A stretch of 15,703 bases of DNA from an uncultured Eubacteriales bacterium (GCA_900553805.1 USEU01000051.1:1-15703), one strand, 5' to 3'; positions 1-7,941 are shown, numbered from the stretch's first letter. Notes: generated by a model not told the origin, from the letters alone. A program made the numbers and translations.

Positions 1-1147
1 CGCACAGGGTATCGCCGGTCTTGACCTTGTCCATCTTGCCGATGGCGCCGATGTCACCGCAGGTGAGCACCTTGACCTCGGTGTTCTTCTTGCCGCACAT
101 GGTGTACAGGCGGCCCAGCTTCTCGGTCTCGCCGGTACGGGAGTTGACCAGAGTGGTATCGGAGGTGATCTCGCCGGAGAGGACCTTCACAAAGGAATAC
201 TTACCGAACTGGTCGGACACGGTCTTCCACACGAAGGCAGCGGGCACGCCGCCGGGCGAGACCACGAATTCCTCCACCTTGCCGTCGGCGGTGGTGGCCT
301 TGTGATAGTTGCCCTCCACGGGATTGGGCAGCAGCTCGATGATGTGATCCATCAGCATCAGGGAGCCCAGGCAGGTCAGGCCGGAGCCGCAGAACACAGG
401 GAACAGGTTCAGCTCCGCCACGCCCTGATGCAGGCCGGTCATCATTTCACGGTAAGTAAACTCGTCGCCCTCGAAGAAGCGGTCCATCAGGGCCTCGTCG
501 GTCTCGGCCACGGCCTCCTTCAGCGCATCGTGGAATTCATCGATCACGGCAGCCTTGTCGGCGGGCAGCTGGATCTCCACCCTCTTCAGCTTCTGCATCT
601 CATAGGCACGCTTATTCAGCACGTCGATGATGCCGGTGACCTTCTTGTCCGCGCCCCAGATGGGCACGATGGCGGGAGCGATCTTGTTGCCGTAGCGCTC
701 ACGCAGGGCTTCGAAGGTAGCGTTATAATCGGAATTGTCCTCGTCCACCTTGGAGATGTAGATGAAACGGGGCATATTCCGCTCTTCGCAATACTTCCAG
801 GCCTTCTCAAAGCCGACGGTGATGCCGTCCTTGGCGGAGAGCACCAGGATCGCGGCATCGGCGGCCCGCAGCGCCTCCATCACGGCACCGGCAAAATCGA
901 AGCCGCCCGGGGTATCCAGGATGTTGATCTTGGTCTTGTTGTACTCAATGGGGATCACAGAGGTGGAGATGGAAATATGGCGGCGGATCTCTTCGGGATC
1001 GTAATCACTAACGGTGTTTCCGTCGGCGTTCTTGCCGATACGGTCGATGGCACCGGTCATGTAAAGTAAGCTCTCTGCCAGGGCGGACTTACCGCTTCCG
1101 CTGTGGCCCAGCAGACAGACATTGCGAATGGCGTTGACAGTGTACAT
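1..1147 (-). CDS. EF-G-like translation GTPase paralog (3' end outside window)
   Basis: Encodes the first 382 residues of an elongation-factor-G-type GTPase; the C-terminus lies beyond the left edge. The P-loop is GHSGSGKS (residues 14-21), the G3 motif is DTPGGFDF (78-85) and the G4 motif is SKVD (132-135). Canonical EF-G has AHIDAGKT, DTPGHVDF and NKMD, so this is the second, EF-G-II-like paralog common in Clostridia rather than the housekeeping fusA product. The stretch near residues 42-52 (DGNTVSDYDPEE) is typical of that paralog. From about residue 290 the sequence enters the beta-barrel domain 2. The role of these paralogs is not well established; ribosome association is inferred from the family. 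The start is ATG at 1147, preceded by AAAGGAG at 1159-1165. The position of the catalytic histidine of the G3 motif is Gly82. Confidence 0.9.
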   Translation of the reverse strand, partial: MYTVNAIRNVCLLGHSGSGKSALAESLLYMTGAIDRIGKNADGNTVSDYDPEEIRRHISISTSVIPIEYNKTKINILDTPGGFDFAGAVMEALRAADAAILVLSAKDGITVGFEKAWKYCEERNMPRFIYISKVDEDNSDYNATFEALRERYGNKIAPAIVPIWGADKKVTGIIDVLNKRAYEMQKLKRVEIQLPADKAAVIDEFHDALKEAVAETDEALMDRFFEGDEFTYREMMTGLHQGVAELNLFPVFCGSGLTCLGSLMLMDHIIELLPNPVEGNYHKATTADGKVEEFVVSPGGVPAAFVWKTVSDQFGKYSFVKVLSGEITSDTTLVNSRTGETEKLGRLYTMCGKKNTEVKVLTCGDIGAIGKMDKVKTGDTLC

Positions 1148-1201
1148 AGTTGCAAAAACTCCTTTCGGGACGGTGTGCCTTGCAGACACCCGAATAGGGA
1201 C

Positions 1202-1230
1202 ATTATACACGAACTTCGGTTTAATTTCAA
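1202..1230 (-). promoter_or_regulatory. Sigma-A promoter of the EF-G-like gene
   Basis: On the minus strand, TTGAAA (1225-1230), a 17-bp spacer and TATAAT (1202-1207). The expected start point near 1195 gives a leader of roughly 48 nt to the ATG. The region upstream of it (about 1231-1340) is AT-rich, in contrast to the GC-rich surroundings. Confidence 0.8.
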
Positions 1231-1358
1231 TGACTATTTCAGTCAAATTGCAAAATTGTGTATATTATCCTACGGACATTTGTTTTTCTGTGCAATTCGC
1301 ACAAAATTTCAATTTCAATTTTTTGCAATATCCCCACCTCCGGGCGGCAACGCGCAGG

Positions 1359-1384
1359 AAAAGGGCGCGCCTTGCGGCGCGCCC
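1359..1384 (-). terminator. Rho-independent terminator of the rlmB operon
   Basis: Read on the minus strand, a perfect 9-bp stem (GGGCGCGCC / GGCGCGCCC) with a GCAA tetraloop is followed by TTTT. It starts 12 nt after the TAA stop of the P-type-ATPase-like gene. The plus strand has no T-tract, so it works in one direction. Confidence 0.85.
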
Positions 1385-1396
1385 GGTAAAGAATAT

Positions 1397-3559
1397 TTAT
1401 ACCACTCTTGTCCACTCCGTCGCCAGCAGGCTGGGGACCATCCAGGCCAGCTGATACAGCAGCACCCGCGCGGGGGTCAGCAGTTCCGTGGAGCCGAGGT
1501 AAGACAGCGCCAGCATGATCACCAGCCCGGTCACGCCGCCCAGGATGCCCACCACAGAGCCGACCACGCTGGCCCGGCGCAGGGACATTGCCCCGGTGAT
1601 GGCATAGGCGGAGGAGATCAGGTCGTCCCGGGTCACCAGCGCCAGCACGTCCGCCTCCGGGTCCGCCCTTCTGGCGGCCAGTTCCGCCCGCTCCTCCTGG
1701 GGAGGCAGGATCAGGCGCTTGGTGCGGATGGAGAATTTCTCACGGATGAAGCTGTCGGTCAGCATAAAGTCACCGGCCAGCAGCAGCGTTTTCAGCTTCC
1801 GGCAGCCGCACAGCGACACGATGCCCGCTGCGGCGGAGCGCATTCTGGCATAGGAGATGGCGATCACTGCCACCAGCTGCCCATCCACAGCCACATAGAC
1901 TGCCTGGCTCACCATGGTCCCCTGAGGGATCTCCACGCCCATATCCTGCAAGAATTCCAGGCTGCCCAGCAGCACCGGCTCTCCGTTGACCTCGCCGCCG
2001 ACGCCGCCCATGCCGTAGTCCCGGAAGGATTCCACCGGGTACTCCGTGCCGCTGCGGCTGGCCAGCAGGTTGCGGAACAGCGGCACCAGCGCGCCGCCCG
2101 CCGCAAAGATCAGGGAAGCGGAATAGGATACCACCTCGGTGCTGGGTCGGTCGGAATAGAATTTGATGCCATTGAGCTTGGTAGAACCCTTGGGGAACAG
2201 ATCCTTATCCCGCAGGGGCACCACGGCGCGGCCGCAGAGCTTCTTCACGCCCTGCCAGCCGCAGATCACCGCGCCCACCATATGCAGCCGCTTTTCCAGC
2301 AGCGCGGCAGGCCGGGTCAGGGCCACAAAATAACCGGCGGGGAAGGATACCAGCAGCGAGGTAGAGAAGATCTTCACTGCCATGCTGGTGCCGTGGAGCA
2401 TGCCGGTCAGCACCGCAATGCCCACGCAGGCCAGCAGCGCCACCAGGGCGTACACCTGCTGGACGACCTCCGGCGCACCGGGGCGGGCATAGGTATCCAT
2501 AAAGTCGTCCACATCTCCCTGGCCGCGCAGAATACCGTCGCGCTTGCCGTAGAACATCGGCTCCTTTACCAGACTGGTCAGGCTGGTGGCCTTGCGCATG
2601 GTATCCAGCTGGGCCAACTCCGTGGTGCAGCGGTGGTACTGCGCCAGCATCGCCATGGTCATCTCCAGCACGAAGGCGGAGCAGAACGGAACCCGCTGCT
2701 CATCCAGGCAGAACCAGGCGTCCGCCATGCAGGCGATGAAGGAGACCATCAATGTGGTATTCATGGAATAGCGCAGATGAAACAGGTCGCCGATGCCGTC
2801 CATAATCAGGCCGCTGCCCAGCAGCCCGGAGGCCATCATCCCCAGCACCTGGGTATAGATCATCAGCTTGGTGCGGCTGGCGGGCACCATGCCCCTGGTA
2901 TACAGGAACACGCCCAGGCCGCACAGCATCAATACAATAAAATTGAGGATGATTCCCACCTGAAGCCTGCCGATGCCCTGGCCGCTGAGGGCGTAGTACC
3001 GCTTCTCCGGCCCGGCCACCAGCTTCCGCTTCAGCTCCCGCAGCCTGGCGCTGCGCATCAGCGGGACGGTGTTGGAGCCGTCCTCCGGCTCATCCGCCGC
3101 CTGCCGCAGACTGGGCGCTTCCGCCTGGGCGGTTGGTTCGCTGTCAGCCTCCGGCGCGGTCCCGTCAACGGCATCCTGGTCATCCACTTCTGCGCCGAAG
3201 CCGCTCTGAGGCTCCTGGTCCGCGCTGCCCGGATCGGTCAGCTCCGGCGGAAGCTTCGGCAGCGGATCCGTATCGTCGGAAACGGCAGGCTCCGCCGGAA
3301 GGTCCGGCAGCGGGTCGGTATCACTAGAGATGGTGATCTCCCCTGCGGCGGCGAAAAAGGCCTGGGATGCCTGGGCCACCGTCTCGGAATCCGCCCCGGC
3401 AAACAGATCTTCATCCGCGGTCTGCGCCGCCTCCAGGTTGGTCAGTATTTCCGTCAGCTCCGCCGCGTCCTGGGTCTCCTCCCCCTGGGTGGAGGCCTCG
3501 TACAGCTGTTGCATGATATCGTCCAGATTATAATCCAGTTCTTTCTCTTGGTTGTCCAT
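1397..3559 (-). CDS. Degenerate P1B-type-ATPase-like membrane protein
   Basis: 720 residues. Residues 1-170 are acidic, Pro/Ala/Gln-rich and probably disordered. Hydrophobic segments near 201-222, 232-252, 264-285 and 291-307, then a paired set near 368-390 and 394-420, and two more near 663-688 and 693-715, reproduce the order of a P1B ATPase. The N-domain signature is recognisable (GMGGVGGEVNG, 516-526, followed by VLLGS), as is the P-domain end (AGDFMLT, 595-601, in place of TGDxxxT). The key residues are altered: SFPAG (405-409) sits where the CPC metal motif should be, DKDLFPK (451-457) where the phosphorylated DKTGTLT should be, RDD (644-646) where GDGxND should be, and the roughly 60 residues between segments 4 and 5 lack a TGE actuator motif. 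Transport by ATP hydrolysis is therefore unlikely; a sensory, scaffold or regulatory role is inference. It is co-transcribed with rlmB (15-nt gap) and has GGAGG seven bases before its ATG. Confidence 0.65.
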   Translation of the reverse strand: MDNQEKELDYNLDDIMQQLYEASTQGEETQDAAELTEILTNLEAAQTADEDLFAGADSETVAQASQAFFAAAGEITISSDTDPLPDLPAEPAVSDDTDPLPKLPPELTDPGSADQEPQSGFGAEVDDQDAVDGTAPEADSEPTAQAEAPSLRQAADEPEDGSNTVPLMRSARLRELKRKLVAGPEKRYYALSGQGIGRLQVGIILNFIVLMLCGLGVFLYTRGMVPASRTKLMIYTQVLGMMASGLLGSGLIMDGIGDLFHLRYSMNTTLMVSFIACMADAWFCLDEQRVPFCSAFVLEMTMAMLAQYHRCTTELAQLDTMRKATSLTSLVKEPMFYGKRDGILRGQGDVDDFMDTYARPGAPEVVQQVYALVALLACVGIAVLTGMLHGTSMAVKIFSTSLLVSFPAGYFVALTRPAALLEKRLHMVGAVICGWQGVKKLCGRAVVPLRDKDLFPKGSTKLNGIKFYSDRPSTEVVSYSASLIFAAGGALVPLFRNLLASRSGTEYPVESFRDYGMGGVGGEVNGEPVLLGSLEFLQDMGVEIPQGTMVSQAVYVAVDGQLVAVIAISYARMRSAAAGIVSLCGCRKLKTLLLAGDFMLTDSFIREKFSIRTKRLILPPQEERAELAARRADPEADVLALVTRDDLISSAYAITGAMSLRRASVVGSVVGILGGVTGLVIMLALSYLGSTELLTPARVLLYQLAWMVPSLLATEWTRVV

Positions 3560-3574
3560 ATCGGTTCCTCCCGT

Positions 3575-4366
3575 TTAGCCCAGGCGCTGACGCAGGGCCT
3601 CGTAAAGCAGAATGGAGGCGGCGGCAGAGGCATTCAGGGAGCTGATCCTCCCCTTCATGGGAATGTTCACCATCACGTCGCAATTTTTGCGCACCAGCTG
3701 GCTCATCCCATCCCCCTCGCTGCCAATGACGATGGCGGCGGGGCCGGACAGATCCGCCTGATACATGGGGATCGATCCCTCGGCAGCCGTGCCGAATACC
3801 CAGACGCCCTTCTGCTTCAGCTCCGCGATGGCGGCGCTGATGTTGGTCACCCTGGCCACCTTCATATATTCCACCGCACCGGCGGAGGCCTTGGCCACCG
3901 TGGCCGTAAGCCCCACGCTGCGCCGCTTGGGGATAATCACACCGTGAGCGCCGGCGCACTCGGCGCTCCGCAGGATTGCCCCCAGGTTGTGCGGGTCGGA
4001 AAGCTCGTCGCAGATCACGATCAGCGGCGCCTCTCCCCGGCTGGCAGCCTCCTCCAAGATGTCGTCAATGGAGTAGTACACGTGGGCGGCAGCCAGGGCG
4101 ATCACACCCTGATGGGCATGGGTAAAGGACATGGCGTCCAGCTTCCGCCGGTCCACCGGCACCACCACCGCGCCTGCCTCCTTGGCCTCGGCCGCCAGAC
4201 GCTGCAAGCCCCGGTCGATCTCGCCCGCGGCGATGAAAACCTTATCCACCGTACGTCCGCTTCTCAGCGCCTCCTGCAGGGCATTGCGCCCCTCCAGCTG
4301 TCCCTCTGTCTCTTCCGCGGGAGCAGCTGCCGCGGGACGGGCCGGGCGGCGATTCTTTTCATACAT
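3575..4366 (-). CDS. rlmB: 23S rRNA (guanosine-2'-O-)-methyltransferase RlmB-type (TrmH/SPOUT family)
   Basis: 263 residues from the ATG at 4366, chosen because GGAGG lies nine bases upstream and a promoter lies at the right distance; an in-frame upstream ATG at 4471 would place the start before that promoter. The N-terminal substrate-binding domain begins with EGRNA (25-29) after a basic, Ala/Pro-rich leader. The SPOUT domain carries the three family motifs: NLGAILRSAE (motif 1), IVIGSEGDGM (motif 2) and IPMKGRISSLNASAAASILLYE-type (motif 3, the SAM-binding knot), the last near the C-terminus. Members 2'-O-methylate a guanosine of 23S rRNA using SAM in the cytoplasm. Which guanosine is modified cannot be told from sequence alone, because RlmB and related SPOUT enzymes are close. 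First gene of an operon with the P-type-ATPase-like gene. Confidence 0.9.
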   Translation of the reverse strand: MYEKNRRPARPAAAAPAEETEGQLEGRNALQEALRSGRTVDKVFIAAGEIDRGLQRLAAEAKEAGAVVVPVDRRKLDAMSFTHAHQGVIALAAAHVYYSIDDILEEAASRGEAPLIVICDELSDPHNLGAILRSAECAGAHGVIIPKRRSVGLTATVAKASAGAVEYMKVARVTNISAAIAELKQKGVWVFGTAAEGSIPMYQADLSGPAAIVIGSEGDGMSQLVRKNCDVMVNIPMKGRISSLNASAAASILLYEALRQRLG

Positions 4367-4415
4367 AATGGGAATCCTCCGTATTCTTTGGGAATCAAAA
4401 ATTACAGTTCGATAC

Positions 4416-4444
4416 ATTATACCAGATTTTTTAGGAATATACAA
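4416..4444 (-). promoter_or_regulatory. Sigma-A promoter of the rlmB operon
   Basis: On the minus strand, TTGTAT (4439-4444), a 17-bp spacer and TATAAT (4416-4421), with an extended TGG directly before the -10. The start point near 4409 gives a 40-45 nt leader. Confidence 0.8.
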
Positions 4445-4525
4445 TAGCATTTTTTCTTGCCGGGGCGGCATCCCGGGAAAGCCGAGCTCCCGGCGGAATT
4501 TTCCGAAAATCCGGGGGGATTCTTC

Positions 4526-4554
4526 TTGACGTGGGAAGAAAATATCGATATAAT
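4526..4554 (+). promoter_or_regulatory. Sigma-A promoter of greA-lysS
   Basis: TTGACG (4526-4531), 17-bp spacer, TATAAT (4549-4554). It is divergent from the rlmB promoter, with about 80 bp between the two -35 boxes. Confidence 0.85.
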
Positions 4555-4599
4555 GTCAGGGAGTATGGATATTTTTATCCGAAGAAAGGATTTTGAAAT

Positions 4600-5076
4600 A
4601 TGGCTAAGGAATACAAGATCACAAGCCTGCGGCTGGCAGACCTGGAGAAGGAACTGAACTACCTGAAGACCACCCGCGAGCGCGAAGTGGCCGCGATGAT
4701 CGCGGAGGCCCGGTCCTACGGCGACTTGTCCGAAAACTCGGAATACGATGCCGCCAAGAACGAGCAGGCCAAGCTGTACGGCCGCATTGCCGAGATCGAG
4801 GACGTGCTGTCCCATGCCATCATCATTGAGGATGAGAACGAGGCCACCGGCCGGGTCGGCCTGGGCTGCACCGTGGTAGTGGAGGACGAGCAGGGCAAGC
4901 GCACCACCTACCGCATCACCGGCTCCCAGGAAGCCAACCCCATGGAGTTCCGTCTGTCCGACGACTCCCCCTTTGGCCGCGCCATCGTGGGCAAGGCCGC
5001 GGGCGAGACTTTCGTGGTCAATGCTCCTGTCGGCTCCTTCACCATGAAGGTGATCGACGTCACCCGGGAGGGCTGA
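4600..5076 (+). CDS. greA: Transcription elongation factor GreA
   Basis: 158 residues, the normal length of the family. The N-terminal coiled coil holds the conserved tip ARSYGDLSENSEY (about residues 37-49), whose Asp/Glu pair enters the RNA polymerase secondary channel and stimulates cleavage of backtracked RNA. The C-terminal FKBP-like domain ends with the family pattern around LSDDSPFGRAIVGK and a terminal beta strand. AAAGGA lies 11 bases before the ATG; the promoter is at 4526-4554. The lysS start follows the stop after only 2 nt, so the two genes are translationally close and share a transcript. Confidence 0.97.
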   Translation: MAKEYKITSLRLADLEKELNYLKTTREREVAAMIAEARSYGDLSENSEYDAAKNEQAKLYGRIAEIEDVLSHAIIIEDENEATGRVGLGCTVVVEDEQGKRTTYRITGSQEANPMEFRLSDDSPFGRAIVGKAAGETFVVNAPVGSFTMKVIDVTREG

Positions 5077-5078
5077 GG

Positions 5079-7016
5079 ATGGCAAAGTTCGTACCGCAGC
5101 AGGAGCTGTCCCTGAACGACCAGATGCAGATCCGCCGGGAAAAGCTGGCGGCATTGCAGGCCGAGGGCCGGGACCCCTTCGTGCAGACCAAGTTCGACTG
5201 GAACGCCGGCTCCGCCGCCATCAAGGCCGATTATGAAGCTTTCGAGGGCAAGACCGTTCGGGTGGCCGGGCGGCTCATGAGCAAGCGGGGCCAGGGCAAG
5301 GTGATGTTCTGCGACTTGCAGGACAGCACCGGCCGCATCCAGATTTTTGTCAAGATCGACGAGATGGGTGAAGAGGAATATAACCGCTTCAAGAAAAATG
5401 ACATCGGCGACATCATCGGCGTGGAGGGCGAGATCTTCAAGACCCAGACCGGGGAGGTCTCCGTCCGCGCCAAGTCCATCATCCTGCTGAGCAAGTCCCT
5501 GCTGCCCCTGCCCAATAAGTTCAAGGGTCTGACCGACCGGGAGACCCGCTATCGCCAGCGCTACGTGGATCTGATCGTCAACCCTGAGGTGAAGGATACC
5601 TTTGTCAAGCGCAGCAAGATTCTGCGGGAGCTGCGGCATTTTCTGGACGGCAAGGGCTTCCTGGAGGTGGACACCCCCATCCTGACCCCCTTTGAGATCG
5701 GCGCTTCCGCCCGTCCCTTCTATACCCACCACAACACCCTGGATCTGGACATGGTGCTGCGCATTGAGACGGAGCTGTACCTGAAGCGGCTCATCGTCGG
5801 CGGTATGGACCGGGTGTATGAGGTCGGCCGCATTTTCCGCAACGAGGGCATGGACCCCACCCACAACCCGGAATTCACCACCATCGAGCTGTACCAGGCC
5901 TATACGGACTTCCACGGCATGATGGATCTGGTGGAGGAAATGATGAAGACGGTCACCATGGCTGTCTGCGGCACCCTTCAGATCACCTATCAGGGCACTC
6001 CCATCGACCTGAGCCACTGGGAGCGGCTGACCATGGTGGACGCGGTGAAGAAATACTCCGGCGTGGACTTTAACGAGATCCACTCCGATGCCGAGGCCAT
6101 CGAGGCTGCCAAGGCCCACAAGGTCGAGCTGCCGGAGATTCCCACCAAGGGCGCCATCATGGCCGAGTTCTTCGATGCCTTTGTGGAGGAAAAGCTGATT
6201 CAGCCCACCTTTATCTACGATTACCCCGTGGAGATCAGCCCTCTGGCCAAGCGCAAGCCCAATGCCCCCGCCTTTACCGAGCGGTTTGAATACTTCATCA
6301 ACGCCACGGAGTTTGGCAACGCCTTCTCCGAGCTGAACGACCCCATTGACCAGAAGGGCCGCTTTGAAAAGCAGGTGGCCGACCGGCTGTCCCTGGATCC
6401 CAGCTCCAAGGCACAGGTGGACTACGATTACGTCACCGCCCTGGAATACGGCCTGCCTCCCACGGGCGGCCTGGGCTTCGGCGTTGACCGCCTGGTCATG
6501 CTCCTGACCGATTCCGCCTCCATCCGGGACGTCTTGCTCTTCCCCACAATGAAGCCGTTGGACTCTGACAAGAAGGTTTCCAAGGAGGCTTCTGCCCCCG
6601 CCGGGGCCGCCCCCGCCGCGCCCGCTGCGGAGGAGAAGATCGACTTCTCCAACGTGCAGATCGAGCCGCTGTTCACGGAGTTTGTTGATTTTGACACCTT
6701 CTCCAAGAGCGATTTCCGTGCCGTGAAGGTCAAGGAATGCGAGGCCGTCAAGAAGTCTAAAAAACTGCTGAAGTTCGTTCTGGATGACGGCACCGGCACA
6801 GACCGGGTCATTTTGAGCGGCATCCATGCTTATTATGAGCCGGAAGAGCTGGTGGGCAAGACGCTCCTTGCCATCACCAACCTGCCGCCCAGGCCCATGA
6901 TGGGCATCGAGTCCTGCGGCATGCTAATCTCCGCCGTGCATCACGAGGGCGAGGAAGAAAAGCTCCACCTGCTGATGCTGGACAACCACATCCCCGCTGG
7001 CGCGAAGATGTACTGA
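5079..7016 (+). CDS. lysS: Lysyl-tRNA synthetase (class II) fused to a Trbp111/EMAP-type tRNA-binding domain
   Basis: 645 residues, about 140 longer than ordinary bacterial LysRS. Residues 60-135 form the anticodon-binding OB fold. The class II catalytic core follows: motif 1 around GFLEVDTPIL (193-202), motif 2 FRNEGMDPTHNPEFTTIELY (253-272), and motif 3 GLPPTGGLGFGVDRLVML (458-475). The core ends near 495. A linker rich in Ala and Pro (about 500-520) leads to a second OB fold (about 530-645) with the features of the MetRS C-terminus and Trbp111: FSKSDFRAVKV, LLKFVLDDG, SGIHAYYEPEELVGK and GIESCGMLISA. It charges tRNA-Lys in the cytoplasm; the extra domain is expected to add non-specific tRNA affinity. 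The ribosome site GGGAGG lies in the end of greA. A strong terminator follows. Confidence 0.97.
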   Translation: MAKFVPQQELSLNDQMQIRREKLAALQAEGRDPFVQTKFDWNAGSAAIKADYEAFEGKTVRVAGRLMSKRGQGKVMFCDLQDSTGRIQIFVKIDEMGEEEYNRFKKNDIGDIIGVEGEIFKTQTGEVSVRAKSIILLSKSLLPLPNKFKGLTDRETRYRQRYVDLIVNPEVKDTFVKRSKILRELRHFLDGKGFLEVDTPILTPFEIGASARPFYTHHNTLDLDMVLRIETELYLKRLIVGGMDRVYEVGRIFRNEGMDPTHNPEFTTIELYQAYTDFHGMMDLVEEMMKTVTMAVCGTLQITYQGTPIDLSHWERLTMVDAVKKYSGVDFNEIHSDAEAIEAAKAHKVELPEIPTKGAIMAEFFDAFVEEKLIQPTFIYDYPVEISPLAKRKPNAPAFTERFEYFINATEFGNAFSELNDPIDQKGRFEKQVADRLSLDPSSKAQVDYDYVTALEYGLPPTGGLGFGVDRLVMLLTDSASIRDVLLFPTMKPLDSDKKVSKEASAPAGAAPAAPAAEEKIDFSNVQIEPLFTEFVDFDTFSKSDFRAVKVKECEAVKKSKKLLKFVLDDGTGTDRVILSGIHAYYEPEELVGKTLLAITNLPPRPMMGIESCGMLISAVHHEGEEEKLHLLMLDNHIPAGAKMY

Positions 7017-7040
7017 GTACACCAAGTTCATTAATATTAA

Positions 7041-7079
7041 GCCCGCCTGAGTCCCAAAAGGATTCAGGCGGGCTTCTTG
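7041..7079. terminator. Bidirectional terminator between lysS and gntR
   Basis: A 13-bp stem (GCCCGCCTGAGTC, 7041-7053, against 7061-7073, with one G-T wobble) and a 7-nt loop. Rightward it is followed by TTCTTG; leftward by TTAATATTAA. It sits between the stops of two convergent genes, so it probably serves both. Confidence 0.8.
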
Positions 7080-7088
7080 CAAAAGCTT

Positions 7089-7736
7089 TTATCGGTACTT
7101 AAAATTTTTCAGGATATTGACCAGGCTGCGCTGGATATGGCCGGCCATTTGCTTTCGGGCGGCTTCGGCGTCCTGCTGCCGGATCGCCTTGAGAATGTCG
7201 ATGTGCTCCTGGGTGGATTGGATGTAATGCTCACGCTCCGGGGCGGCGATGCCTACGCTGGGGCCGTTCCACAGGCTGGACAGGAACTTATACAGCCGCT
7301 CGTTGTCCGCTGCCGTCCAGATCGCCGAATGGATCGCAAGATTCAGCGCTTCGTATTCCTCGGTGGAGACGCTGTCCATCCGCGTCTGCAACGATTCCAG
7401 CTTTTGCAGGAAATCATCCGTATCTGCCATTCCCCGCTCGGCGGCCCGCCGGGCGGCCTCGGATTCCAGCAGAATGCGCACCTCATAGTGATCGGTGATG
7501 TATTTTTCATCAAGGGGCTTGACGATCGCGCCCTTGTTCATTCGCAGCTCGATCATGCCCTCGGCCTCCAGGGTCTGAAAGGCTTCGCGCACAGGGGTAC
7601 GGCTGACCCCCAGCCGCTCGGCGATCTCGGTCAGGCTCAGCTCGTCACCGCTCTTGTATTCCCCCGAAAAAAGCGCCTTCCTCAGAATCGCGGTGACCTG
7701 CACCCGGGTTGGCATTGCCTTCTTTATACTTTCCAT
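7089..7736 (-). CDS. GntR-family regulator with FCD domain (FadR subfamily)
   Basis: 215 residues. The N-terminal winged helix-turn-helix (about 10-75) includes LSLTEIAERLGVSRTPVREAF, the canonical GntR recognition segment. The C-terminal all-helical FCD domain keeps the three metal-ligand histidines (H136, H178, H200), with Asn132 where most members have Asp. FCD domains bind small organic acids, often through the metal. The gene is divergent from the leuC/leuD-like pair, and two copies of a 17-bp inverted motif lie in the shared region, so it most likely represses that pair and is released by its substrate or product; this is inference. GAGAGGAG lies nine bases before the ATG at 7736. Confidence 0.93.
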   Translation of the reverse strand: MESIKKAMPTRVQVTAILRKALFSGEYKSGDELSLTEIAERLGVSRTPVREAFQTLEAEGMIELRMNKGAIVKPLDEKYITDHYEVRILLESEAARRAAERGMADTDDFLQKLESLQTRMDSVSTEEYEALNLAIHSAIWTAADNERLYKFLSSLWNGPSVGIAAPEREHYIQSTQEHIDILKAIRQQDAEAARKQMAGHIQRSLVNILKNFKYR

Positions 7737-7759
7737 GGTGTATCGCTCCTCTCTGCACT

Positions 7760-7788
7760 AGAATAGCATCTTTGAAACCGCATGTCAA
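7760..7788 (-). promoter_or_regulatory. Sigma-A promoter of gntR
   Basis: On the minus strand, TTGACA (7783-7788), a 17-bp spacer and TATTCT (7760-7765). The consensus -35 suggests good basal expression of the regulator. Operator copy A lies 14 bp upstream of the -35. Confidence 0.8.
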
Positions 7789-7802
7789 ATACTGTATTGC
7801 GT

Positions 7803-7819
7803 ATATCGTATACAATTTT
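7803..7819 (-). promoter_or_regulatory. Putative GntR operator, copy A
   Basis: Read on the minus strand this is AAAATTGTATACGATAT, an exact match to copy B in the opposite orientation. The core GTATAC is palindromic. It lies upstream of the gntR -35 region, so binding here may assist looping or modest autoregulation. Confidence 0.65.
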
Positions 7820-7826
7820 ATCATTT

Positions 7827-7856
7827 TTACCAAATTTCACATTGCTGATTTGGTAA
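7827..7856. repeat. 9-bp inverted repeat between the divergent promoters
   Basis: TTACCAAAT (7827-7835) and ATTTGGTAA (7848-7856), perfect, with a 12-nt gap. It lies upstream of both promoters and is not part of either. It could be a binding site for a second regulator; no T-tract follows, so it is not an obvious terminator. Confidence 0.5.
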
Positions 7857-7881
7857 GAGCGGAGAAAGTGTAGTTACCCTC

Positions 7882-7910
7882 TTGAAAAGTCTGGTGAAAC
7901 GTGATATTGT
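7882..7910 (+). promoter_or_regulatory. Sigma-A promoter of the leuC/leuD-like operon
   Basis: TTGAAA (7882-7887), 17-bp spacer, TATTGT (7905-7910). The predicted start point is near 7917, only 8 bp before operator copy B. Confidence 0.65.
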
Positions 7911-7924
7911 AGCAACAGCCAAGC

Positions 7925-7941
7925 AAAATTGTATACGATAT
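7925..7941 (+). promoter_or_regulatory. Putative GntR operator, copy B
   Basis: AAAATTGTATACGATAT, identical to copy A but inverted, with 105 bp between them. It lies just downstream of the predicted leuC transcription start, the classical position for a repressor that blocks the polymerase. Confidence 0.7.

Noticed and set aside
1103..4447. Very long open frame on the plus strand (over 1100 codons)
   Set aside because: It is antisense to the P-type-ATPase-like gene and rlmB, which have promoters, ribosome sites and family motifs. The translation is rich in His, Gln, Gly and Arg, as expected for the complement of a GC-rich gene.
4908..6827. Long open frame on the minus strand opposite lysS
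   Set aside because: LysRS motifs on the plus strand are unambiguous; the antisense frame has no ribosome site and a His/Leu/Gly-rich shadow composition.
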